DNA from: Terriglobus roseus
GTDB taxonomy: Bacteria > Acidobacteriota > Terriglobia > Terriglobales > Acidobacteriaceae
Direction: 5' to 3'
Assembly (NCBI RefSeq): GCF_900105625.1
Contig: NZ_FNSD01000001.1
Span: 2,728,001-2,792,000 of the forward strand
Length of the DNA stretch: 64,000 bases
Position 1 is the first letter of the stretch; every line of letters begins with the position of its first letter. The position numbers were made by a program, and so were the translations under genes. The notes under the pieces were generated by a model. That model did no database searches. It saw only the letters and a list, made by a program, of their open reading frames with translations, and was not told the DNA's origin. Below are positions 7,519-17,200 of this stretch, piece by piece.

Positions 7519-8766
7519 TTAGCCGATGAAGATCGGCTTGATGTGCCGGTCGAAAAGGTTCGTTGTCACGTTGCGCGCGACCACTGCCTCGTTCGCTTCC
7601 AGCGCATCGGTATAACGTGCGCCCATCTTTGCTGCAACCTTGAAGCCGACGTGCAGCAACTGGCGCAGGTCCGGATTGTACTGCTCGTCATTCTCGTCAT
7701 GGCGCAGCGCGCGCACGTACTGCTCGCTCGTCCAGCCGTTGACGGTCTCAGGCGATGGCAGGTTTGCCGTCTTGATGTCGATGACGGTTGCGTACGGTGC
7801 GCAGAGTTCTTCGGAGTGCGCGAAGGCTTCGGCATAGACTTCCTTCGCCAGAGCGAGGGCATCACCGCCTGCTTCTGCCAGACCGATGAGCTCTTCCAGC
7901 CAGGTGGTGCCGGCAGTCTTTACGTGAACGCCAGCGCCCGTGTCCTTCAGTGCTTCGCGGATCGACTGGTAGATCGAGAACTTATCGGAACCCGAGTGAA
8001 CGCTGAGCTTCAGGTTCGCGGGCAGGCCGTACTTGTCGATGGCGTAGGCGATCGTGGCCAGGTCCTCGCGGAACTCCTTGTCGAATTGCGGCACATCGCC
8101 CACGTAATCCACGCCCTTATTGAAGCGGCCGGTGAACTTGGGTGCAATGGTCTGGATCGGCAGCTTCTCATCGGCGATGGCGGCGAGGATGATGAGAAGC
8201 TCGGGCGGCGTCTGCGGTGCATCCGTCTCGTCCATACTGATCTCTGCGACGAAGTCCTCGTTGCCCTTCTTGTCCACGACCGCCTTGTAAATCTCCGCAG
8301 CGTGCTGCACGGCTGCCAAGAACTGCTTCGCGGTCTTCTCAACGAAGGCCTTGTCCAGTGAGAAGGGCTTGTCGATTCCGGGGATTGTGATCTCGCCGAT
8401 CAACTCCGGATGACGCGCGACGAACTTGGCAATCTCCGCGTCATCGCTCTTCTGGCCGATGTTGTCCGCCACGTCGATGGTGAAGAAATCGCACGGCGCA
8501 ACGAAGCGCTCGTAGGTCTTCAGGTTGATGTGATCGGCATCGAGGAAGTAAGGCTTGGTCCAGCCCAGTTCCTTCACAGCTGCATCCGCCGCGGATCGCG
8601 TACCGCTGGGTTCACTGCCAATGATCAGGTGCTCGCGATTGCTCTTGTTCCATACCGGCGCGACATCGGCGCCAGCCTCTGCACCCAGGATGCAGGCTTG
8701 TAACTGCGCCTTGGCCTGATGTGCAAAACGGTCGCCCATACCGAGCGAAAACTTGGGTAGCTGCAT
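7519..8766 (-). CDS. uxaE: Tagaturonate epimerase UxaE
   Basis: A 415-residue member of the TM0440/UxaE family, which interconverts D-tagaturonate and D-fructuronate and so merges galacturonate and glucuronate catabolism. Family landmarks read from the sequence: GDRFAHQAKAQL near the N-terminus, DADHI (about 76-80), FFTIDVAD, EISMDETDAP, TGRFNKGVDYVGD, SVHSGSDKFSIY, HVKTAGTTWLEE and RQLLHVGF near the C-terminus. The ATG at 8766 (MQLPKFSLG) is used; an AAGGGAG sits 11 bases upstream. The protein is shorter at the N-terminus than the Thermotoga enzyme as I recall it. It lies between the SDR gene and larA in the operon. Confidence 0.87.
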   Translation of the reverse strand: MQLPKFSLGMGDRFAHQAKAQLQACILGAEAGADVAPVWNKSNREHLIIGSEPSGTRSAADAAVKELGWTKPYFLDADHINLKTYERFVAPCDFFTIDVADNIGQKSDDAEIAKFVARHPELIGEITIPGIDKPFSLDKAFVEKTAKQFLAAVQHAAEIYKAVVDKKGNEDFVAEISMDETDAPQTPPELLIILAAIADEKLPIQTIAPKFTGRFNKGVDYVGDVPQFDKEFREDLATIAYAIDKYGLPANLKLSVHSGSDKFSIYQSIREALKDTGAGVHVKTAGTTWLEELIGLAEAGGDALALAKEVYAEAFAHSEELCAPYATVIDIKTANLPSPETVNGWTSEQYVRALRHDENDEQYNPDLRQLLHVGFKVAAKMGARYTDALEANEAVVARNVTTNLFDRHIKPIFIG

Positions 8767-8796
8767 GTTCTTGGTGACTCCCTTACCTGTCCGCAT

Positions 8797-8810
8797 AAAA
8801 ACGTTTCGAT
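8797..8810. promoter_or_regulatory. Possible LacI-type operator upstream of uxaE
   Basis: AAAAACGTTTCGAT has the palindromic core AAACGTTT (8799-8806), about 33 bases before the uxaE start and inside the SDR-uxaE gap. It resembles LacI-family operators and the GAAACGTTTC site near the third receptor gene. No LacI-type gene is in the window, so the regulator is unknown. Confidence 0.3.
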
Positions 8811-8906
8811 AATAACCTTCCCAAGGAAGTTTTGTCTCCAGGGATCGCGCCTTTTCGGCAATTGCCAGCGATCCTGGGCCAACTCAGGGAGGTCAGGCGG
8901 AACCAG

Positions 8907-9680
8907 CTACTGGTTCACGCCACTCGCGAGGAATCCGCCATCGACAACGATCGTGTGCCCATTGGTAAACGATGCTGCGTCGCTCGCCAGGTAAATGGCC
9001 GCGCCCACAAGTTCTTCTGTTTTGCCAAACCGGTTCATCGGGGTGCGCATGCGCAGTTCCTGCCCGCGGGGCGAACCGTCCAGCAGCGCCGCATTCAACT
9101 CGGTACGGAAGACGCCGGGAGCAATGCCGTTCACGTTCACACCATGCTTCGACCACTCCACCGCAAGCGAACGGATCAGCGACAGCACGCCGGCCTTGCT
9201 GGCGGCATAGGCAGCAACTTCATTCAACGCCACGTAGCTGTTCAGCGACGCGATATTGATGATGCGGCCGTACTGCTGGTCGATCATGTGCTTGCCAAAG
9301 ACCTGGCAGCAGCGGAGCATGCCGGTCAGGTTGGTATCGATGATGTCCGTCCACTCTTCTTCGGAGACGGTGAGCGTGGGCGTGCGCTTGATCTTGCCGG
9401 CGCAGTTCACGAGGATGTCGACTTTACCGAACTGCTCAACGCAGGCCGTCAGCAGGGCTTCAATCTGGTCGCGGTGCGTCTGGTCGGTGGGCTGGCGCAG
9501 GGTCTTGCGGCCGATTGCCTCGATCTCTGCGGCGACTTCGTTGACCTGCTCGACGCGGCGGCCAGTGCTCACAACATCTGCGCCGGCCTTCGCCAGACCA
9601 AGGCTCATGGCGCGGCCGATGCCGCTGGTGCCGCCGATCACGACCGCTACGCGGCCTTCCAAACTCAGGGGATGCTTCAC
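8907..9680 (-). CDS. SDR oxidoreductase, candidate fructuronate/aldonate dehydrogenase
   Basis: A 257-residue classical short-chain dehydrogenase. NAD(P)-binding GGTSGIGRA is at about 19-27, followed by NCAG, the catalytic Ser in NIASLNSY, YAASK (Tyr and Lys of the active site) and a C-terminal IVVDGGF. The start is a GTG at 9680 with GGAGG eight bases upstream, just past the exuT stop. Similar SDRs include gluconate 5-dehydrogenase, KduD and the SDR-type D-mannonate oxidoreductase of Bacillus (UxuB/YjmF). No long-chain UxaB/UxuB reductase is present, so this protein is the best candidate for the keto-uronate reduction step; the exact substrate cannot be read from sequence. Confidence 0.8.
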   Translation of the reverse strand: MKHPLSLEGRVAVVIGGTSGIGRAMSLGLAKAGADVVSTGRRVEQVNEVAAEIEAIGRKTLRQPTDQTHRDQIEALLTACVEQFGKVDILVNCAGKIKRTPTLTVSEEEWTDIIDTNLTGMLRCCQVFGKHMIDQQYGRIINIASLNSYVALNEVAAYAASKAGVLSLIRSLAVEWSKHGVNVNGIAPGVFRTELNAALLDGSPRGQELRMRTPMNRFGKTEELVGAAIYLASDAASFTNGHTIVVDGGFLASGVNQ

Positions 9681-9684
9681 TTGC

Positions 9685-10983
9685 TTATGCCTCCAGATTG
9701 ACGCGCTGCAGACCACCCGCGAACAGGCGCAGGATGACCCAGGCGATCATGTAAACGCTGCCGGCCAGGACGAACAGCGACGTGTAGCTGCCGGTCAACT
9801 GCAGGATGTGTCCTGCTTCCAGCGACAGAAGAACGCCGCCAACCGATCCTGCCATGGCGGTGATGCCGGTGACGCTGCCCACCGCGCGCGGCGGAAAGAT
9901 GTCAGAGACGGTGGTGTACATATTTGCCGACCAACCCTGGTGGCCCGAGACCGCAAGGCTCAAAACCAGGATGGAGCCGGTGATCGTCGTCATGTGGCTG
10001 GCGAAGAGCATGGGCAGCGAAAACAGGGCGCAGATAAACATCGACAACAGGCGCGCATTGCCCTCGCGCATGCCGCTCTTCACGAAGATCTTCGGGATCC
10101 ATCCACCGGCGATGCCGCCCACGGCCGATGCGCCATAGATGATCATCAGCGGCGCACCCATGTGCGACAGGCCCAGGTGATATTGCGCATCCAGGAAGCC
10201 CGGCATCCAGAAGAGATAGAACCACCAGATGGAATCGGTCAGGAAGCGTGCGGCAGAGCACGCCCACGTCTGCTTGAACGCCAGCAGCTGCAACCAGCGG
10301 GGTTGTGCTCCGCCTTCGGTCGGCGCTTCTTCGTCGGACTGAATGTAGTGCAGCTCGGCGCGCGAAACTGTTTTGTGTGCAGCCGGTGTGCGGTAACTCG
10401 TGTACCACCAGATGATCCACGGCGCGCCCAGCAGGCCGGTCACCAGGAAAGCAGCATGCCAGCCGTAACGCAGCGTGATCCACGGCACGAAGAAGGGTGC
10501 CACCATGGCGCCGGTCGTGGTGCCCGCGTTGAAGAGACCCGTTGCGAACGAACGATCTTTTTTCGGGAACCAGTCAGCGACAGTCTTGATGGCAGCGGGG
10601 AAGTTGCCGGCCTCACCCAGGCCCAGCGCGAAGCGTGCGGTGGCAAAACCGAACGCCGTGGTCACAAGTGCGTGCGCCATGCCGGCCAGGCTCCAGATGC
10701 CCATGATCAGCGCATAGCCGAGGCGCGTACCCAGCTTGTCTACAAGTCTGCCGGCGGCGAGCAGTCCCAACGCATAGGCGACCTGGAAGCAGGCAATGAT
10801 GTAGCCGTAGTTCTGCTCGGTCAGGCCGATGTCATGCATCAGCGTGGGCTTGAGGATGCCGATGACCTGGCGGTCCATGTAGTTGATGGTGGTGGCGACG
10901 AACAGCATCATGCACACCATCCACCGAACGTTGCTGGTGCGCGTCTCTAGATACGTATCGCGTGTCGATTCGAGGGTGCTCAC
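9685..10983 (-). CDS. exuT: Hexuronate transporter ExuT (MFS)
   Basis: A 432-residue MFS permease of the ACS family. INYMDRQVIGILKPTL in the first helix and GLGEAGNFPAAIKTVADWFPKKDRSFATGLFNAGT match ExuT proteins, which import D-galacturonate and D-glucuronate with protons. About twelve hydrophobic segments are visible. The GTG at 10983 (MSTLESTRDTY) is favoured because GGAG sits just upstream; an ATG-led version 12 codons longer is possible. It is the first gene of the leftward operon and faces the FadR-type regulator across a 207-base gap that must hold the operon promoter and probably its operator. Confidence 0.85.
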   Translation of the reverse strand: MSTLESTRDTYLETRTSNVRWMVCMMLFVATTINYMDRQVIGILKPTLMHDIGLTEQNYGYIIACFQVAYALGLLAAGRLVDKLGTRLGYALIMGIWSLAGMAHALVTTAFGFATARFALGLGEAGNFPAAIKTVADWFPKKDRSFATGLFNAGTTTGAMVAPFFVPWITLRYGWHAAFLVTGLLGAPWIIWWYTSYRTPAAHKTVSRAELHYIQSDEEAPTEGGAQPRWLQLLAFKQTWACSAARFLTDSIWWFYLFWMPGFLDAQYHLGLSHMGAPLMIIYGASAVGGIAGGWIPKIFVKSGMREGNARLLSMFICALFSLPMLFASHMTTITGSILVLSLAVSGHQGWSANMYTTVSDIFPPRAVGSVTGITAMAGSVGGVLLSLEAGHILQLTGSYTSLFVLAGSVYMIAWVILRLFAGGLQRVNLEA

Positions 10984-11190
10984 AGCGCTCCGGGAAACTG
11001 CATGTTTGGCGTGCCGCACAGGCTTACATCGGAAGCCGTCGGCAGCATATATCAGGCCTGCCAGAAAGTCCCGTGAGCGTGAAGAGGTCCGACCACTGCC
11101 TTATAGATGTATTCCTCCGCTCATTCCACTGTCAACGCTGCGGCATGTCTTCCTTCCCTTTTTCGGCGGGTCTGTGCAGAATTGGCTGAT
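10984..11190. promoter_or_regulatory. Divergent control region between exuT and the FadR-type gene
   Basis: The 207 bases separating two divergent gene starts. By position it should contain both promoters and the binding site of the FadR-type regulator. I could not pick out a convincing GntR/FadR palindrome by eye, so only the arrangement is claimed. Confidence 0.45.
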
Positions 11191-11985
11191 ATGCCCAGCC
11201 TCCAGATTGCAAGTACCGGGGAAGACCGCCAAATGACCATGCGCGTCGTCGAGCGGATTCGAACCCTGCTGGAAGACGGCACGTTACAGCCGGGCGACAA
11301 GCTGCCGCCGGAACGTGAATTCGCCAGGACGCTCGGTATCAGCCGCAGCAGCCTGCGCGCGGGGATCGGCTACCTGGCGGCCATGGGCCTCTTGCAGGTG
11401 CGGCATGGCGTTGGAGCGTTCCTGTCGGAGTCGCCGACCCAGTTCGGCGCAGCATCCCTGCCGTTTCTGGATGCGCTTCACGGGTACGAGATGGGGCAGC
11501 TCTTCGAAGCGCGCCGCGTGCTGGAGGGCCACCTGGCCGCGCTGGCCGCGGACCGCATCAGCGAGCGGCACCTGGCGCAGATGGCAGAAGAGCTTGAGGA
11601 GATGGACGCGACTGTCGATACGCCGCAGGACTATCTGATCCACGACGTCCGCTTTCATCGCATCATCGCGCAGGCCGCAGGAAACAGCATCCTCGCGGCC
11701 ATCATGGAGAGCCTCACCGGCGCGCTGTATGCCGCTCGCCGCGCGAACGCCGAACAGACGGTTGATCTGGCACTCACCACCGCGCTGCACCGCGGGGTCT
11801 ATCGCGCCATCCGGTCCGGCAACGCCCGCGCCGCGCGTGCTGCCATGGAGCGGCATTTGATGGAAGCGGAGGATGCCCAGAAAAAGGAAGCCACGGCGCC
11901 GGTGCGGATCAAGCCGGCAGTTGCTGCAAAAAAGACGGCGAAGACGACGCGGGCTCTGGCAAAGTCCAAAGAGCCTGCGAAGTAA
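11191..11985 (+). CDS. GntR/FadR-family transcriptional regulator of the hexuronate operon
   Basis: 264 residues. The N-terminal winged helix is typical of GntR (LQPGDKLPPEREFARTLGISRSSLRAGIGYLAAMGLLQVRHGVGAFL, about residues 31-77) and is followed by an all-helical FCD ligand domain (about 95-225) with the conserved DVRFHRIIAQAAGN. ExuR and UxuR, the E. coli hexuronate repressors, belong to this subfamily. The ATG at 11191 gives the usual N-terminus but lacks a clear ribosome site. The last 30 or so residues are an unusual Lys/Ala-rich tail (VAAKKTAKTTRALAKSKEPAK) like histone H1 tails, which could add nonspecific DNA binding. The gene is divergent from exuT. Confidence 0.87.
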   Translation: MPSLQIASTGEDRQMTMRVVERIRTLLEDGTLQPGDKLPPEREFARTLGISRSSLRAGIGYLAAMGLLQVRHGVGAFLSESPTQFGAASLPFLDALHGYEMGQLFEARRVLEGHLAALAADRISERHLAQMAEELEEMDATVDTPQDYLIHDVRFHRIIAQAAGNSILAAIMESLTGALYAARRANAEQTVDLALTTALHRGVYRAIRSGNARAARAAMERHLMEAEDAQKKEATAPVRIKPAVAAKKTAKTTRALAKSKEPAK

Positions 11986-12133
11986 GCCGTTGAGGCGTGA
12001 GAGTTGGGATGCGTAGTAGCCGGTAGCGTAAAGCCGGTTGAGCAGAAGCCGATTGCCCCATTCTTTCGCGATGAAGCTGCAAAAGAATGGGGCACCAAAA
12101 CTCCTCGCGAATGGCGAGTGATCGGATCGCGCG
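11986..12133. repeat. Palindromic element between convergent regulator and uxaC genes
   Basis: TTGCCCCATTCTTT (12053-12066) pairs with AAAGAATGGGGCA (12082-12094). The A/T-rich stem ends let it act as a bidirectional terminator between the convergent genes. It is related to the repeat at 36952-36993, which also has GCCCCATTTT / GGTGGGGCAT arms. Confidence 0.6.
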
Positions 12134-13528
12134 TTACAACTTGTAAGCCGCTCGCACCAGGTTCACCGTCAGATCCTGCGCCAGGGTGAAGGCCTCGTCC
12201 TCATCCAGACGATGCTCCGCTACCAGCCGAGCCAGGAACGCGCAGTCCGTACGGCGAGCCACATCGTGCCGTGCCGGAATCGACAGGAAGGCGCGTGTGT
12301 CGTCGTTGAAGCCCACCGTGTTGTAGAAGCCGGCGGTTTCGGTCGCTGTCTCGCGGAAGCGCATCATGCCTTCGAAGCTGTCATGGAACCACCACGGCGG
12401 TCCCAGTCGCAGCGCGGGATAGTGACCCGCCAGAGGCGCCAGCTCGCGGCTGAACACGGTCTCGTCCAACGTGAACAGGATGATCGTCAGGTCACGCTCA
12501 TTGCCCACGATGTCGAGCATGGGCTGCAGCGCGTGCACATAGTCCGTTGCCGTCGGGATGTCCGCGCCCATGTCGCGGCCGAACTTCTCGAAGATCTCGA
12601 AGTTATGGTTGCGCATGCTGCCCGGGTGGATCTGCATGACGAGGCCGTCTTCGACCGACATCTTCGCCATCTCCGTCAGCATCTGCGCGCGGAAGATCTC
12701 GGCGTCATCTTCGTCGGCATCGCCGTTCAAAATGGTGGCGAAGAGTGCCTCGCACTCCTCGTCATCCAGGTCGGCAGTGCGAGCGGTAGGATGGCCGTGA
12801 TCGGTGGCCGTCGCGCCGAGGGACTTGAAGCGTTCTCGCTGCTTGCGCAGGGCGTTGAGATATCCCTTCCAGGAAGAGGTATCTTCATTGCTGATCTGGC
12901 CAAGCTTGTCGATGTTCTCGAGGAACCCTGCAAATTCAGGGTCGACCACGGAGTCCGGACGGAAGGTGGGAATGATGCGGCCCTTCCAGTCGCCTGCGCG
13001 CAGGGTCTGAATGTCCGTCAGAGGATCGGTGGCGGCATCGGTCGTCGCCAGCACTTCCATCTTGAAGCTTTCGAACAGCGCGCGTGGCCGGAACTCCGGC
13101 GTTGCCAGCTTCTCGCTGATGGTGTCGAAGTACAGGTCGGCGGTCTTTTCGCTCAGGCGCTCGGTCATGCCGAACTGCTCCTGGAAGGCGTAATCCAGCC
13201 ACAGGCGCGACGGCGTGCCACGAAACAGGTAGTAGTGCTTGGCGAAGATATGCCAGACGGCGCGCGGATTCTCAATCACCGGCTTGCCGATCTCCAGCTC
13301 TTCCAGGCGCACGCCCTGGCTGTACAGCATGCGATGGACATAGTGGTCGGGCTGGATGAAGAGCTTCGCAGGATCGGGGAACGCCTCATTCGAGGTGAAC
13401 CAGCCGGCATTCGTGTGACCATGCGGGCTGATGATCGGTAGGTTGCGCACCGTCGCATACAGCCGGCGTGCGATGTCGCGGGTAGTGGGGTCTGCCGGAA
13501 ACAGCCGGTCATCGTGCAGCAGGGCCAT
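12134..13528 (-). CDS. uxaC: Uronate isomerase UxaC
   Basis: A 464-residue amidohydrolase-fold isomerase that converts D-glucuronate to D-fructuronate and D-galacturonate to D-tagaturonate, the entry step of the pathway. The start is the ATG at 13528 (MALLHDDRLFP) with GAAGGACG before it. Family landmarks: ISPHGHTNAGWF with the first metal-binding HxH, LYSQGV, a long internal region with WKGRIIPTFRPDSVVDPEF, MQIHPGSMRNHN, and SRELAPLAGHYPALRLGPPWWFHDS. It stands apart from the exuT operon on the far side of the regulator gene, and the fragment at 13540 lies only 11 bases upstream. Confidence 0.92.
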   Translation of the reverse strand: MALLHDDRLFPADPTTRDIARRLYATVRNLPIISPHGHTNAGWFTSNEAFPDPAKLFIQPDHYVHRMLYSQGVRLEELEIGKPVIENPRAVWHIFAKHYYLFRGTPSRLWLDYAFQEQFGMTERLSEKTADLYFDTISEKLATPEFRPRALFESFKMEVLATTDAATDPLTDIQTLRAGDWKGRIIPTFRPDSVVDPEFAGFLENIDKLGQISNEDTSSWKGYLNALRKQRERFKSLGATATDHGHPTARTADLDDEECEALFATILNGDADEDDAEIFRAQMLTEMAKMSVEDGLVMQIHPGSMRNHNFEIFEKFGRDMGADIPTATDYVHALQPMLDIVGNERDLTIILFTLDETVFSRELAPLAGHYPALRLGPPWWFHDSFEGMMRFRETATETAGFYNTVGFNDDTRAFLSIPARHDVARRTDCAFLARLVAEHRLDEDEAFTLAQDLTVNLVRAAYKL

Positions 13529-13539
13529 TGGGTCGTCCT

Positions 13540-13803
13540 TCAAAACTGAGCATTCACTGCCACCGCAGGTCCGGTGGTCATACCACCATAAACCTCTGTG
13601 CCCCAGGTCCGCACAAACGCACTCCTGCGCACCGTTCGGGTGCCTCGGCCGTCCAGCCCCGCTCTCCCCTGTGTGTCGGCAAGCGCAAAGAAGCGATGCG
13701 TCGACACGTTGTATTCGCTCAGAGAGGTCGCGTGGACTTCGATCACCGTCTGGAGCACCCGCTGCCGCCAATAGTTAGGTAAACAACCTAAATTGGGAAA
13801 CCC
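13540..13803 (-). pseudogene. Remnant of an outer-membrane protein gene (3' end)
   Basis: An 87-codon open stretch with no good start, ending 11 bases before the uxaC start. From NYWRQRVLQTVIEVHA onward it reads like a real protein and ends AVAVNAQF; a C-terminal aromatic residue after alternating hydrophobic residues is typical of beta-barrel outer-membrane proteins. The first few codons look like noncoding sequence. It may be the tail of a deleted porin or receptor gene of the uronate locus. I do not recognise the family. Confidence 0.35.
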
Positions 13804-14286
13804 TTATCAGCAGCAGGGAAGAGTGGATGCGCGACTATCGCCCGGGCGTTTTGCAACCACGCACAATTATCTTTGACACGCCCATGGCGCAATGTTACGT
13901 TCGCATTACTCCAACATCTGAATCTCTCCAGCCCAAGGAAATACGGGCCTGGGAAACGATCTCCAGTGCTGGTCTCACCTGCTCCAAACGTGTCACTGCA
14001 GTCAGTTCTCTCTGATGTCCATGCCGTCTCGCCGAGGCGGCCCGCAGCGCAACGTCGTACGCCGTAGCAGTTGTTCCGTCTTCATCGTTTTTCGTTCTGA
14101 CAGTCCAGCGTTCCCGCATGTGGTTCTTCCGCGCGCTTGCACCGTCGTCTCTTCGCAGAGATGGCATTCCGCGAGGCGGTAGCCCATTCGTGTTCCAGAT
14201 TCGATTGATGTCGCGCGTGCACCCAGTGGCACAGTGTGTTCGCGGTTTTGTGCCTTGTTTCAGTTGTTCTTTTCAGGAGGCAGTAG
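13804..14286. other. Noncoding leader region before the first receptor gene
   Basis: About 480 bases with no supported gene. It must carry the promoter of the first receptor gene. A LacI-like imperfect palindrome, AATGTTACGTTCGCATT, is at 13891-13907. The 3' end has a clear AGGAGG site before the ATG at 14287. No RNA gene is recognised. Confidence 0.5.
13891..13907. promoter_or_regulatory. Imperfect palindrome, possible LacI-type operator
   Basis: AATGTTACGTTCGCATT reads nearly the same on both strands (AATG...CATT arms around a central ACGT). It lies about 380 bases before the receptor gene and 360 bases before uxaC. Similarity to LacI-family sites is by eye only. Confidence 0.25.
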
Positions 14287-17200
14287 ATGAGATCTTCGTT
14301 CTCAGGGCTTCGGCTAGTACCAACGGCCGTCGCCGCTGTAGTGATGCTTGCAAGCGCCCCGGGCGCGCTTGCGCAAACGAATTACGGCTCCGTTCGTGGT
14401 CAGATCAAGGACGGAACGGGAGCCCATATCAAGGACGCGCAGGTAACGCTGACCAACCTTGATACGAAGGTCGAGCGTTCCTCGCATACCACCGACGCAG
14501 GCGACTACGTCTTCAGTGCGGTCGATCCCGGCAACTATCGCATTACCGTTGTGGACAAGGGCTTCAAGACCTACGAGGATAGCGGCCTTCGCGTGGAACT
14601 CGGTGCGACCACTACCATCGATGCTTCGCTGCAGATCGGCGCATCCGGAGAGACCGTCGAAGTGACTGCGGAGTCGCCACTGCTGGATACCGCAAGTGCC
14701 TCCGGTGGACAACTGTTCAGCGAACAGCAGATTCAGGACCTGCCGAATCTGGGGCGAAATCCATTCATCTTTGAAAAGTTCGACAGCGGCGTGGTCACCA
14801 CAGGCGATCCGCGTTATGTTCGCGCGGAAGATCAGACGGGCCTCTCACAAGTTTCACTGGCCGGCGCTCCCATTGGGTCCAATAACTACGTCGTCGACGG
14901 CATTCCCATTTCGACATCGTCGGGTGGTGTCACCTTCATTCCCTCACCTGAGGCTGTGTCTGACGCCAAAGTGCAGGTGAATACCTACGATGCTGAGGCG
15001 GGCCGGACCGGTGGCGGTATCTTCAACACCTCGCTCAAGTCAGGTTCGACGCAATATCACGGTTCGCTTTACGGCGAGACGCGCCAGACACCCTGGTCTG
15101 CCAACCTATGGTTCAATCCGGCCAACGCGACCACCGGTCTTAAGGGCGCCACACTGGACAACACGACCTACCTGTACGCCGGCGCTTTCGGTGGTCCGTT
15201 GCCCTTTATGAAGAAGATCAAATGGCTGGATAACACCTTCTTCTGGGTGACAGAAGAAGGTTACCGACAGGCACAGCCGCTGACCGGTGCAACCACGGCA
15301 TTCTTTCTGCCCACGGCGGCAGAACGCAACGGCGACTTCTCTGGCGACGGCATCACGCTGTATGACCCGACCCGGGGTAATCCCACGGGTTCCAACCGTG
15401 TGTGCCAGATTACTAGCGCCGGCGATTGCACCTCCGGCACAAAGAATGTGATCCCGACGTCGTATATCAATCCCATTGGGAAATACATTCTGAATCAGTT
15501 TCCGGCACCGCAGAGCAATATCGGATATGCCGCGGCGTTGGCCGGCCCGCAGAATAACTTCACCAACAACGTAACGTTCAAGACTCGTTCCGACATGTAC
15601 AGCGGAAAGCTGAGCCACACCTTCGCTCCGTGGTGGACGGCATCCAGCTCCTATGTGCACCTGGCGACGCAGGAGCCCACGGGCGATACGATCGGTGTTC
15701 TCGTCTCGAGCCGTAATCAGAAGCTCCTGCGTTACAACGACGCGACGGCCCTGAACAACACCTTCACCATCAGCCCCACGCTGTTGCTGACGGTTGGATA
15801 TGGCTTCAACCGCTATTACAGCGGCACGTTGCAGGGGTCTACCGGCTTCGACGCCACCAGCGGATTCGGCGGCTCGGGTTTCCCGTCTTCCCTGGTAAAC
15901 CAGTTCCAATCGAAAACCTTTCCGTCCATCGGCATTTCGAACATCGGCATGGGGTCGATCGGCCTCGGCGCATCCAACAGCGGTCCCACAATCAACTTCT
16001 CACGCAACCTGGTTGTGGGCTTCACCAAGACGCTGAACAAGCACAATGTGAAGTTTGGTTATGTCTTCCGTGCGATGAGCGCATACAACCCCTCGACGGC
16101 CAATGGCGGCGGCACCTTCAACTTCACGGGCGCCTACTCCAACAAGACAGGTGGTACCGTGTCGGGACCGTATGCCTATGCGGACATCCTGATGGGCCTG
16201 CCTGCGACGGCAACAGCGCAGGTTACCGCCATCGCCAACAGCTTCGTCGAGAACTATCATGCGGTCTACCTGCAGGACGATGTCCGTCTGACCTCGAAGT
16301 TCACACTGAACGTCGGTGTGCGCTATGAGTACGAACTGGGCGAGAAGGAGCGCAATAACAACTTCAATGTCGGATTCGACCAGAACATCAGCTATGCGAT
16401 CCCGGGCTCTGCCATTGGCACGGCAAAGGGTGGTCTTCGCTATGCCGGTCAAAACGGCGCTCCCACTCACTGCTGCAATCTGAGCCACGTGAAGTTTTCA
16501 CCGCGCATCGGTATCGCATATCAGGTGCTGCCGAAGACAGTCTTTCACGCGGGGTTTGGTGTCTTCTACGCGCCTGTCGGCATCGTGAACCCAACGATCG
16601 GTTATGCGCAGACGACCAGCTACACGCCGGTCGACTTCGTCTCAGGCGCCGCAGCCGGCACGAAGGTAGGCTCGGCGGCGTACCTGTCAACACCGTTCCC
16701 GACCGGTCTCATCACGCCATCGGGCAACAGCCTCGGACCGCTCACAAGCCTGGGGAGCTCGCTCGCCACGCTGCAGGACTTCGCTCGCCGCTTTCCATTC
16801 GTCCAGCAATACTCGGCGGACATTCAACAGGAATTGCCGGCCGGCTTCGTCTTCAAGTTGAGTTACGTTGGCGCTCACTCCCGCAACATCGCAAACTCCT
16901 ACAACATTGACCAGGCATCGGCTTCGCAGCTTTCCGCCGCCAAGGTTGCTGGAACGGACCTGACAACGACCGTGACCAATCCTTACTACGTGGCCTCGGT
17001 CGCTTCTGGCGGAACCAACTACGCCACATCCCTGACCCCAACCGTCCGGCGCGCCCAGCTTTTGCTGCCCTTCCCACAGTTCACCGGTGTCACCGTCAAC
17101 GGCTCCAACGGCTACTCGAACTACAATTCGATGGCCGTCAAGGTGCAGAAGCGGATGTCGCACGGCGTCACGCTTCTTAGCACCTACACCTGGGCTGCCA

